From: Streptomyces diacarni
GTDB lineage: Bacteria > Actinomycetota > Actinomycetes > Streptomycetales > Streptomycetaceae
DNA: 64,000 nt
Reading direction: 5' to 3'
NCBI RefSeq assembly: GCF_003323715.1
Contig: NZ_QOIN01000047.1
Coordinates: forward strand, 372,001 to 436,000
Positions 30,841 through 38,008 of this stretch are shown here, one piece after another; position 1 is the stretch's first letter, and every line of letters starts with the position of its first letter. Position numbers and translations under genes: made by a program. The notes beneath the pieces were generated by a model. That model searched no databases. It saw only the letters and a program-made list of their open reading frames with translations, and had not been told where the DNA came from.

Positions 30841-31957
30841 GCAGGTCGATACGGCGACGTTGGCGGACCGAGCCCGTACGGTTCGCCAACAGCCGGGCCT
30901 TGCGCAACTGAGTGCTCGCGTCGTCGTATTCAGCGCGCGCCAGGTGGGCTTGCGCCAGGTCCACGTGGAGACCGGCCCGCGCCCGGACGAAGGTGGGGTC
31001 AGCGACTTCCAGAGCCCCGTACAGGCTGGTAACCGCCTCATCCTCACCCAGCAGGGCCAAGACGTTGCCGCGCCACCGCGCCAGGTGGGCGCCGTTCAAA
31101 AAGATGCTCGACATGTCGGGATCGCGGTCGTCAGTGCCAGGTGGGATGACCTTGAAGGCGGCGTCGAGCGCGCGCTGGCAGTCATCCGGCATGCCGGCGT
31201 GGGCGCACAGCTCTGCCTCGGCAGCGTGCAGCCACGCCCGCAGGCGTGGCGAGCCCTCTTGCCCGAGGGTTCGCTGCGCGTCTCGGATCAGCTCAAGCCC
31301 GAGAGAGGGCCGACCCGCTTCGCACAGCACGTACGCCTGCTCTCCCATCGCATGAGCGAGGTACATCGGCTCTTCGGCGTCGCGCGCCGCGCGCTTGGCC
31401 AGCTCGTAATGCCGCCAAGCACGTTCCACCGCCCCCGCGTCGATCGCCTGCCACGCCGCCAAGGTGGACGCTCCTGCGAGAGCGAGCGCGATGGGGCGGC
31501 GTGTCCCGGGGAGCACGGCGAAGTTGAGAGCGTCTTCGAGAGCGGAGAGATGCCCAGCCATCTGGTCGACAAGGCCGGAAGCGCCCATCTGTCGATCCAT
31601 GGTCCGCAGCAGCTCGGTTTGATCGTTGAACGCCTTCACCATGGAGCCGCTGACGCTGCCGGCTGAGTCGATCCTGCTGAGCAGATCGTCGTATCCATCG
31701 GCCACGGTCAGTGTCGGTGTAGAGGCTTGCTCACCTCGCAGTTCCGCGTCCGTGACGCCGAGAAGCTGCCGCAGGATCGCTGCGTAGCGGTCGGAGATGG
31801 CGCGCTTGCCGTTCTCCCACTCGGACACGTACACGCGCAGGCTGGCGGTTGAGGCTACGTCACTGGCGTGCCGTCGGGCGTACTGCTCAATCTCGCGAAC
31901 CAGTCGTTCCTGAGACCAGCCGTGCGCGGCACGCGCTTTCCGAAGTCCAGTACTCAC
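30824..31957 (-). CDS. XRE-family regulator with TPR-like C-terminal domain
   Basis: 377 residues from the GTG at 31957. HTH at about 5-70 (MSTGLRKARAAHGWSQERLV, VYVSEWENGKRAIS), then a helical Ala/Leu-rich tetratricopeptide-like region of about 280 residues (AKRAARDAEEPMYLAHAMG, ADPTFVRARAGLHVDLAQAH). This architecture is common in Streptomyces elements, and the protein probably represses or activates element genes. It is convergent with the GntR-Nudix gene. Confidence 0.85.
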   Translation of the reverse strand: MSTGLRKARAAHGWSQERLVREIEQYARRHASDVASTASLRVYVSEWENGKRAISDRYAAILRQLLGVTDAELRGEQASTPTLTVADGYDDLLSRIDSAGSVSGSMVKAFNDQTELLRTMDRQMGASGLVDQMAGHLSALEDALNFAVLPGTRRPIALALAGASTLAAWQAIDAGAVERAWRHYELAKRAARDAEEPMYLAHAMGEQAYVLCEAGRPSLGLELIRDAQRTLGQEGSPRLRAWLHAAEAELCAHAGMPDDCQRALDAAFKVIPPGTDDRDPDMSSIFLNGAHLARWRGNVLALLGEDEAVTSLYGALEVADPTFVRARAGLHVDLAQAHLARAEYDDASTQLRKARLLANRTGSVRQRRRIDLLSARV

Positions 31958-32137
31958 AGGGCATCACCCGGCATTGAGTCCCCTCCTCGACTCCCCCAGC
32001 ATGCCTCACATTCCCGCAGGTCAACAGGGGTTAACACGCCCGAAGTTAAGGCCTGTTGGCTACCGGCGCACCGTCTCGCACCTGTCTTCTGGGAGTGCAC
32101 CAGGGCGGGATCGCTTCGCTCGAAACGGTGAGAGCCC

Positions 32138-32180
32138 TTGACTCTGGTGCGCACCAGTTGCACTCTATTGGTGCGCACCA
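32138..32180 (+). promoter_or_regulatory. Element control region with two TGGTGCGCACCA operators
   Basis: TTGACT (32138-32143) starts a candidate -35, directly followed by CTGGTGCGCACCAG (32144-32157). A second TGGTGCGCACCA lies at 32169-32180, centres 24 bp apart. Both are perfect palindromes and match the site upstream of the GntR-Nudix gene. The -10 is weak (CACTCT at 17 bp). The first operator would occupy the spacer, so a repressor there would block transcription of the rightward genes. Confidence 0.7.
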
Positions 32181-32666
32181 GATGCGGGAGGTTCTCCGCC
32201 CGGTCCCTGGTGCGAAGGGCGTCCGGGAGATCCCGAGAGCGTCCGTCGGTTCTGAACTGAACAGCGTGATCCACCACAGCTAGACGGCCGTGACAACGCC
32301 GGCCGAGGTGAGTGGAAATCCGTCGTGAGGCGCCATTACCGCAGGTGGTGGCAGCTCGACACGTGCGACGACCCCGCAGGGCTCATGGCTGCGGGCGAGC
32401 GCGGTGGGTCGGCACCCTCACGACGTTAAGAACGACGCGGCCACACCTTCGGCTGGAAGTACGACCCGGGATGACGGTCTCACCGGGCCCGAACAGCCGC
32501 CGCGTGGAGACCAGCAGTCCTGCACTGCACGTCGTCCCCCTCCAACGCCCCTGCTCGGGGCGTCCGGGAGGGGCGTCGGCGTGGGGCAGCAGGAAGGCCC
32601 CACCAAAAGCGCGTCGCCCGGGGGGCCACCCGGGCGACGCAGACAGGCACCTGAGTAGGAGGCCCT
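32181..32666 (+). promoter_or_regulatory. Long leader with two hairpins
   Basis: About 490 bp between the operator region and the first rightward gene, without a supported gene. It holds two hairpins: ACGCCCC/GGGGCGT (32545-32563) and a perfect 12-bp stem GCGTCGCCCGGG/CCCGGGCGACGC (32611-32640). The second ends 26 bp before the start codon and could act as an attenuator for the following transfer/replication genes. Confidence 0.45.
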
Positions 32667-32984
32667 GTGTCCACGATGATTGCCGCTCCCGCCCTGGGGA
32701 GCAAACGCGCTGTCGCCACGCCGGTCGATGTCCTGCTGCGCTGGGCGTCGGACGGCCTTATGGCCAGCATGCTGCGCGGCGCCGTGCCCGCCCGGATCGA
32801 CGCGGCCGGGTTCCTCGCCCGCTACGCCCGCCGACTGCACGGCAACGACCGCGCCGCAGCGGCCCGCACCCTGGCGCTCGCGCTGGGACGGCTGGGCTGC
32901 ACCCGCGGCACCGTCACCACCCGCCTGCTGGCCGACCGGCTGCACCACGTGCAGCGCTCCCGCACCGGCGGTCAGACCTCGTGA
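32667..32984 (+). CDS. Hypothetical element protein
   Basis: 105 residues from a GTG start with TAGGAGG 4 nt upstream. Largely alpha-helical and Arg/Ala-rich (VDVLLRWASDGLMASMLRGA, ALGRLGCTRGTVTTRLLADR). The C-terminal part resembles a small helix-turn-helix but no family is recognised. It is the first gene of a run of overlapping reading frames, sharing GTGA with the next. Confidence 0.65.
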   Translation: MSTMIAAPALGSKRAVATPVDVLLRWASDGLMASMLRGAVPARIDAAGFLARYARRLHGNDRAAAARTLALALGRLGCTRGTVTTRLLADRLHHVQRSRTGGQTS

Positions 32985-33103
32985 CCGCGCCCGAGACCGG
33001 GACGACCCGGATGACCGAGAGCGAGCGGGACGAACTGGCCCGCAGGGCCGCTGAGGCCAACAAGCGCTCCGAGCAGTCCGCGCGGGCCAAAGACACGCGC
33101 TGA
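32981..33103 (+). CDS. Small charged element protein
   Basis: 40 residues from the GTG at 32981, which overlaps the preceding stop by 4 bp. The protein is highly charged (MTESERDELARRAAEANKRS). Too short for family assignment. The 4-bp overlap and continuing high GC third positions support it as real. Confidence 0.5.
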   Translation: MTAPETGTTRMTESERDELARRAAEANKRSEQSARAKDTR

Positions 33104-33128
33104 CCTCGCTTTTCTCCCTACTGACGGC

Positions 33129-33159
33129 GCGGCCCCGGGGGCGCAATCCCCGGGGCCGC
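33129..33159 (+). terminator. Hairpin before DUF6284 gene
   Basis: Perfect 12-bp stem GCGGCCCCGGGG / CCCCGGGGCCGC with a 7-nt loop, 38 bp before the next start. Could terminate the small upstream genes or modulate the operon. Confidence 0.6.
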
Positions 33160-33196
33160 TGTGGGCCGTCTCGAATCTGGAAGGAATCCACGACCC

Positions 33197-33451
33197 ATGA
33201 CCAACCGTACTGTCCGCCACCTGGCCGCAGTCCCCAACGACGACGATGGCCCGTCGGCGGCCGAACTGGAAGCGATCGAGACGGAGATGCCCGTCGTTCT
33301 CGCCGAGGTGGAGCTGCTCGACGCGCAGATCGCGGTCTTGGACCGCGTGCTCTCGGAGGTGGATGCGCGGCGGCTGCGCCGGGCCGAGCGCCGGGTGCTG
33401 GCCGCGCGTCGCGCGGTCGCCAACCGTGCCGTCCGGGAGGTGGGTGCCTGA
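33197..33451 (+). CDS. DUF6284 family protein
   Basis: 84 residues from the ATG at 33197 (AAGGA 11 nt upstream). The motif AELEAIETEMPVVLAEVELL and LRRAERRVLAARRAVANR is the pattern I recall for DUF6284, a small helical protein common in Streptomyces integrative elements. Function unknown. Overlaps the next gene by one base. Confidence 0.75.
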   Translation: MTNRTVRHLAAVPNDDDGPSAAELEAIETEMPVVLAEVELLDAQIAVLDRVLSEVDARRLRRAERRVLAARRAVANRAVREVGA

Positions 33452-33738
33452 TGATCCGCATTGTCACGGCCAAGCGGCTGGAGAAGATGGCGGCCGAACG
33501 TGAGTGGCTGCGCGAGAAGCTGGCCGCCGTCCAGGAAGCTCACAGGCACGCCGGAGACCGCGAGTTCGCTGCGGCGCGGGAGCGCGGCCGGGAGCACGCC
33601 GCCGCTCAGCGGGAGATCGGTGCGCTGCGCTGGGAGCTGAACGTTGCCGAGTCCGCGGCCAACAGGTTGCGGGCTGAGGTGGCTGAGCTGGTGGAAGAGG
33701 TCGCCGCGGCCGATACCGCGCTGGGGGGTGCGCGGTGA
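33451..33738 (+). CDS. Small coiled-coil protein
   Basis: 95 residues, almost entirely heptad-rich charged helix (ERGREHAAAQREIGALRWEL, RLRAEVAELVEEVAAADTAL). The ATG overlaps the DUF6284 stop. No catalytic motif is seen, and a structural or oligomerisation role within the element is likely. Confidence 0.65.
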   Translation: MIRIVTAKRLEKMAAEREWLREKLAAVQEAHRHAGDREFAAARERGREHAAAQREIGALRWELNVAESAANRLRAEVAELVEEVAAADTALGGAR

Positions 33739-34739
33739 ACGCTGTTCATGTGCGTTCAGCGGAGCGCGCGCTCTCGGTTGGTACGTGGCTGATCGTGGCC
33801 GGGGCGATGCTGTACTCGATCCTGACGGTCACGCCGCTCGCGGCGGCTCACACGCCGGATGAGTGGGACTGGACGGCGCCGATTCTGCCGTTGGTGGTGG
33901 ATACGGCTCTCGTCATCGTCGTCCGCTTGGATGCCGTGATGGCCCGCTTGGGCGGCCATGGGGGCCGTTGGCCGGTGGTGCTGCGGTGGATGACCGGCGG
34001 CATGACCCTTGCCCTGAATGTGGCCGACTCGGCCCTGAACAGGGACCTGGTGGGTGTCGCGGTGCACGCGGTGGCGCCGCTGCTGCTGATCGTGACCGCA
34101 GAGACCGGCCTGGCCTACCGCAGGGCCATCACCGCCGCTGTGACGGCCCTGGAGGCCCAGCGCCGGGCCGAGCAGGCCGAGCGGGAGCAGGCCGCCACAG
34201 AGCGGCGTGAGGCCGCTGCACGGCGGGCCCGCGAGGAGCGGGAGCACACGGCCCTGATGGCGCGTGAACAGCGTGAACACGAGGCCCGTCTGGCGCGTGA
34301 GGCGGCCGAACGCGAAGAGCGGGTGCGGCGGGAGGAGCGCGAACGCGAGCAGGCCCGGGAGCGGGCCGAGCAGCAGGAGCGTGAACGCCAGCAGCGGGAG
34401 CGTGAACAGGTCCGGGCCGAGCGTGAACGCCGTGAGCGCGAGGAGGCCCAGCGGCGTGAACGAGAGGTGCGGGAGCGGGCCGAGCGTGAACGCGAACAGC
34501 GGGAGCGTGAACAGGCCGAGCGGGAGCGTGAACGTCTCGCCCTACTGGCGGCCGGACCCGCCACCGAGAAGCAGGGAGAAGAGACCGCCCGCCACACCGT
34601 GCGGGCTGCGTTCGCCGCGGAGTTGCCGGTGCGCCAGGCGGCTGAGCTGTGCGGCTGGTCGGTCGGCTGGGTCTCCACCCGCTACCAGGAATTGCGCGAG
34701 ACCGCGACGACCCCGGCCCTTGAAGGAGCCCCGGCATGA
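33735..34739 (+). CDS. DUF2637 membrane protein with charged coiled coil and C-terminal HTH
   Basis: 334 residues from a GTG that overlaps the previous stop by 4 bp. Residues 1-130 contain four membrane segments of DUF2637 type (WLIVAGAMLYSILTVTPLAA and others). Residues about 135-285 are an extreme Glu/Arg helix with repeated REREQ-type units. The last 45 residues resemble a helix-turn-helix (RQAAELCGWSVGWVSTRYQE). This layout suggests a membrane-bound protein that could bind DNA or other element proteins. DUF2637 is common next to transfer genes of AICEs. Confidence 0.75.
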   Translation: MNAVHVRSAERALSVGTWLIVAGAMLYSILTVTPLAAAHTPDEWDWTAPILPLVVDTALVIVVRLDAVMARLGGHGGRWPVVLRWMTGGMTLALNVADSALNRDLVGVAVHAVAPLLLIVTAETGLAYRRAITAAVTALEAQRRAEQAEREQAATERREAAARRAREEREHTALMAREQREHEARLAREAAEREERVRREEREREQARERAEQQERERQQREREQVRAERERREREEAQRREREVRERAEREREQREREQAERERERLALLAAGPATEKQGEETARHTVRAAFAAELPVRQAAELCGWSVGWVSTRYQELRETATTPALEGAPA

Positions 34740-35236
34740 TCACTGTTGTCCGCCGCCGCACCCTGAACTCCCTGCTCTCCGACCTCTCGGAGGCAGAAGC
34801 GGCGACCGCCGCCGCCCACGAAGACGCTGAGCAGCGCCGGGCGGAAAGCCAGAGGAGCGCCGAATCCGCGACCCGGGCGGAACTCGCCGTCGAAGAGCTG
34901 CGGGGAGCGCTCGCCCGTAGCCGGGCGGACACCGCCCGGCTTGAGGGAGAGCTGGGAGCTCTGCGCGCGCAGTCCCTGCTCGACAACGAGGACCGGCAGG
35001 CACTGCGGATGCTGCTGCGCATCGCCAGGAAGCAGCGCGCCGACCGCGTCTACGTCCTCTTCCACCACGGGGAGCTGCACAGTGTGCACGCCACCTTGGA
35101 GGCGGCGGAATCCACAGCCGAGGCCGAGGGCGCGGACCGCTCGGGATGGACCACACACACGCCAGGTGCCGCTCTGCCCCCGGCTTCCGAGGTCTCTTGG
35201 CGGGTACAGCCGCTCCCCTTCGGAGGGGCTCGGTGA
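34736..35236 (+). CDS. Coiled-coil element protein
   Basis: 166 residues from an ATG overlapping the preceding stop. N-terminal 95 residues are a coiled coil (SLLSDLSEAEAATAAAHEDA), followed by a small folded domain (RVYVLFHHGELHSVHATLEA) with a Ser/Gly-rich tail. No family recognised. Confidence 0.65.
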   Translation: MITVVRRRTLNSLLSDLSEAEAATAAAHEDAEQRRAESQRSAESATRAELAVEELRGALARSRADTARLEGELGALRAQSLLDNEDRQALRMLLRIARKQRADRVYVLFHHGELHSVHATLEAAESTAEAEGADRSGWTTHTPGAALPPASEVSWRVQPLPFGGAR

Positions 35237-35607
35237 GCTGCACCGGGCAGGCCAACACGGCCGAAAGCGCAGACACCCTCCCCGTCTACCGGTGGCGTCT
35301 GGCCCCAGACGGGCTGGCCACCTACCGCCAGCTGCGCGCGAGGGGCCTGCGCCCCGGCGGGCAGGACGTGGCCGCCGTCATCGAGCGGCCCCGCCGTCGG
35401 CGCGGACCGCTGGTCGCGTACCTCTACCGCGAGGACCTGGCCAAGCCCGTCCGGCCGATGACGCCAGCGAAGCGGGCCGCGCTCGCGAAGGCCAACGCGG
35501 CCCAGCGTCGCTGCCCCGGCTGCGGCGTCGACCGCGGCTACCGCATCCCCCGATCCCTGGGCGTCTGCGCGCTGTGCCCGGACGCCCCCGCGGCTGTGGC
35601 CGCCTGA
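35233..35607 (+). CDS. RRQRL-motif zinc-binding protein
   Basis: 124 residues from the GTG at 35233 (4-bp overlap). It contains YRWRLAPDGLATYRQLRARG, LRPGGQDVAAV, and a C-terminal zinc site CPGC-x15-CALC. This is the RRQRL-type zinc-binding protein repeatedly seen in AICEs. Its role is unknown; a DNA- or RNA-binding function is likely. Confidence 0.78.
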   Translation: MSCTGQANTAESADTLPVYRWRLAPDGLATYRQLRARGLRPGGQDVAAVIERPRRRRGPLVAYLYREDLAKPVRPMTPAKRAALAKANAAQRRCPGCGVDRGYRIPRSLGVCALCPDAPAAVAA

Positions 35608-35625
35608 CCCCGAAAGGGCTTCTTC

Positions 35626-35844
35626 ATGCCTGAGCAGGGCACGCACCACTTCGTCATGACCTGCCAGAAGCCGCAAGCCGGGGGCGGCTTCGCGGTAGCC
35701 ACGTGGTCCGGGAACTTCACACCCCAGCCCGAGGCCACACGCCACGACGTCTACGAGTGGCTGCGCGAGCAGTACGCCCGTGAGTTCCCCGACCTGACGC
35801 ACGGCGTCGTTCTCTTCTTCTCCCTGGAGTCGAACCAGCTCTGA
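35626..35844 (+). CDS. Small hypothetical element protein
   Basis: 72 residues beginning MPEQGTHHFVMTCQKPQAGG, with ARY-like aromatic strand residues (WSGNFTPQPEATRHDVYEWL). A GC-rich intergenic follows. Similar short proteins occur in other Streptomyces elements, but no function can be assigned. Confidence 0.65.
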   Translation: MPEQGTHHFVMTCQKPQAGGGFAVATWSGNFTPQPEATRHDVYEWLREQYAREFPDLTHGVVLFFSLESNQL

Positions 35845-35950
35845 CCAGGGCAAGCATGCCGGGGCGCCCCCGTCCGGCCCCGCGCGGGGCGGGCGGGTGT
35901 CCCGGCAGCTTCCTGGCGGCTGTTCCTCACGCTTGTGTCTGGAGACAGGT

Positions 35951-37912
35951 ATGTCCAAGAGCACCACGGCGCCGACACCACCGCAGGCGCCTCCCGCTCC
36001 TCCACACTCCTCCCGTTCGCAGAGCAGCCCGCCAGCTTCCGCTGGCGACCAGCCGTCGAAACCGTCGGGAAACGGCTCCCCGACGGGGACGCAGGGCACG
36101 TTGGGCGGGGTCGCCGTTCCCGGTGGGGCGCTGATGTCCCTGATCGGGTTTTGCTGGCTCACGCACCATTTCGGGCTGGGCATGGTCGTTGTCGCGCTGC
36201 TGGCCTGCGCGGGGATCGCGACCGGTGTCCTTGTGGCGCGGGGGCGGCGCCGCTCGGGCCGCAGCCGCAGCAAGTGGGGCAGTGCGCTGCCCCGGGGCGG
36301 CGCAGGCCCGGGACGCGGGGGCGGCCTGGGCCGGATGCCCGGCGGCAGCGCGTCCGGCCGCCGTACGTCTCCCGCCGGCTCGGGCGGGCGCAACACCATA
36401 GGGGGCGCCGGTGGGCGCCGCTCGGGCGGCGGGCGGCCGCTGGGCCGGGGCGGTACGTCCGCGTCGGCCAAGCCCACCGGGCTCACTTCCACTTCCAAGC
36501 GGGCGCCGCAGCGCGCCGGGCTCAACTCGACGCCTTCTGCCGGCCGCTCGTCAGGGGGGCGGGCGGGCGCGTCGGGCGGCGGCACGCCGCCGCGGACTGG
36601 CGGGGTGCCTGGTCAGCGCGCGGGCCGTGGTGGTGGCGCTTCGGGGCTGAGTGGCCTGCGGCCGGGCGGGCGGTCCGGTAAGGGGCTGACCAGCAAGACC
36701 GCTGCCGGGCTCAACCGGGCTGGTGCCGCCGGTCGCCGTTCCTCGCTCGGTGGTGGTTCCCGATCTGGTGGCGGTTCCCTGGGTCCTCGTTCTGGTGGGG
36801 CGTCGCCGAAGTCGGCGCGGAAGGCCGCGAAAGCGGCTCGGGCCAATGCGGGGCACACCGGCAGCGGCGGGCGGCTGCGGCCCGGCTTCCTCAAGGCCAG
36901 GCCCAAGCCCAAGAACGCCCCGGCCGGCGGCTCCAAGGCCAAGGGCGGCAAGTGGCGGTTGCGGAAGCCGAAGACGAAGCCGTCCACCGCTTCGCCCAAG
37001 GCTCTGGACAAGCGCGCGAAGCCTGGACGGAGGGAGCGTGCGCGGGTGCGGTCGGCGCCGATGAGCCCGGCTCGCCGTCTCTCCTATGCGGCGGGCAGCA
37101 AGCTGCGCAAGCACACCACCAGGTCAACGCGTCGGCGTCTGCGCACCGCGGCCGCCCCGCTCCGGGCAACGGCGCGCGGGGTGGCGCGGTACGGGTCGCC
37201 GCTGCTGGCCCGCGCGTGGCGCTACGGCAGCCGCGCCGTTCTGCACGGCCACATGGCGTTGGGCAACGTGCGGTTCTCCACCATCGGCCCGAACTGGCTG
37301 CGCCCCCTTGCCCGCCTCTTCCACACTCTGGCCACGCCCGCCGCCCGTGCGGTGGCCTGGGCCGGAACGCTGGGCTGGCTCAACACCTGGATGTACAAGC
37401 ACACCAGCGCCGGAACCACCCCCACCACCACGCCCGCCGGGGCCTCCCGCGGCCGACGCACGGCCGCCACGGCGCCGCACCGGCCGGTGGCCAGCCCGGC
37501 GGTTCTCACGTCCTCCTCCACTGCTTCGAAGGGAGCTCCCGTGTCTGCTCTGGAACCCACCCTGCCGCTGCGGTACGCGGCCGAGACCGTCCGCAACGCA
37601 GGTGCCCTGCTGCTGATGAACCCGGCCGAGAACATGGTCGGGTTCGAGGCCACCATGCACGCCCTGACCGAGGTGCAGTCCGCCATCGGGGACGTGATCC
37701 GGGCCGCTGCGATGAACGCGCGGGAGAACTTCAAGGTCAACCAGGCCATCCCCGAGGCGTACGAGGACACCTCCGTCTACGCGCACGCGCTGGCCGGACG
37801 CCTGGAGTCGATCCCGACGCTGTACCGGATCATCCACGCCGAGCAGATCGACAACATCGAGAACCCCACGCCGCAGGGCGCCAAGTGGGACCAGTCGGCC
37901 AACAACCAGTAA
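35951..37912 (+). CDS. Large basic Gly/Ser/Arg-rich membrane protein (Spd-like)
   Basis: 653 residues from the ATG at 35951 (GGAG 6 nt upstream). A Pro/Ser-rich start leads into two membrane segments (about 57-95: MSLIGFCWLTHHFGLGMVVV). A ~300-residue low-complexity Gly/Arg/Ser stretch follows, then a further membrane segment (around LARLFHTLATPAARAVAWAG). The C-terminal 120 residues form an alpha-helical domain (RYAAETVRNAGALLLMNPAE). Its position upstream of traB fits a spread or transfer membrane protein. Specific function unknown. Confidence 0.72.
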   Translation: MSKSTTAPTPPQAPPAPPHSSRSQSSPPASAGDQPSKPSGNGSPTGTQGTLGGVAVPGGALMSLIGFCWLTHHFGLGMVVVALLACAGIATGVLVARGRRRSGRSRSKWGSALPRGGAGPGRGGGLGRMPGGSASGRRTSPAGSGGRNTIGGAGGRRSGGGRPLGRGGTSASAKPTGLTSTSKRAPQRAGLNSTPSAGRSSGGRAGASGGGTPPRTGGVPGQRAGRGGGASGLSGLRPGGRSGKGLTSKTAAGLNRAGAAGRRSSLGGGSRSGGGSLGPRSGGASPKSARKAAKAARANAGHTGSGGRLRPGFLKARPKPKNAPAGGSKAKGGKWRLRKPKTKPSTASPKALDKRAKPGRRERARVRSAPMSPARRLSYAAGSKLRKHTTRSTRRRLRTAAAPLRATARGVARYGSPLLARAWRYGSRAVLHGHMALGNVRFSTIGPNWLRPLARLFHTLATPAARAVAWAGTLGWLNTWMYKHTSAGTTPTTTPAGASRGRRTAATAPHRPVASPAVLTSSSTASKGAPVSALEPTLPLRYAAETVRNAGALLLMNPAENMVGFEATMHALTEVQSAIGDVIRAAAMNARENFKVNQAIPEAYEDTSVYAHALAGRLESIPTLYRIIHAEQIDNIENPTPQGAKWDQSANNQ

Positions 37913-37933
37913 CCCGCCCCTCGCAGCATCCCC

Positions 37934-37965
37934 CGGGGCGGGCCGCGCAGGTGCGGCCCGCCCCG
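37934..37965 (+). terminator. Hairpin between Spd-like gene and traB
   Basis: Perfect 13-bp stem CGGGGCGGGCCGC / GCGGCCCGCCCCG with a 6-nt loop, 22 bp after the stop codon. A typical GC-rich Streptomyces terminator. Confidence 0.75.
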
Positions 37966-38008
37966 CCGTCTTGCCCGCCCGTTCGCGTTGATCGGAGACG
38001 TCTTCATC

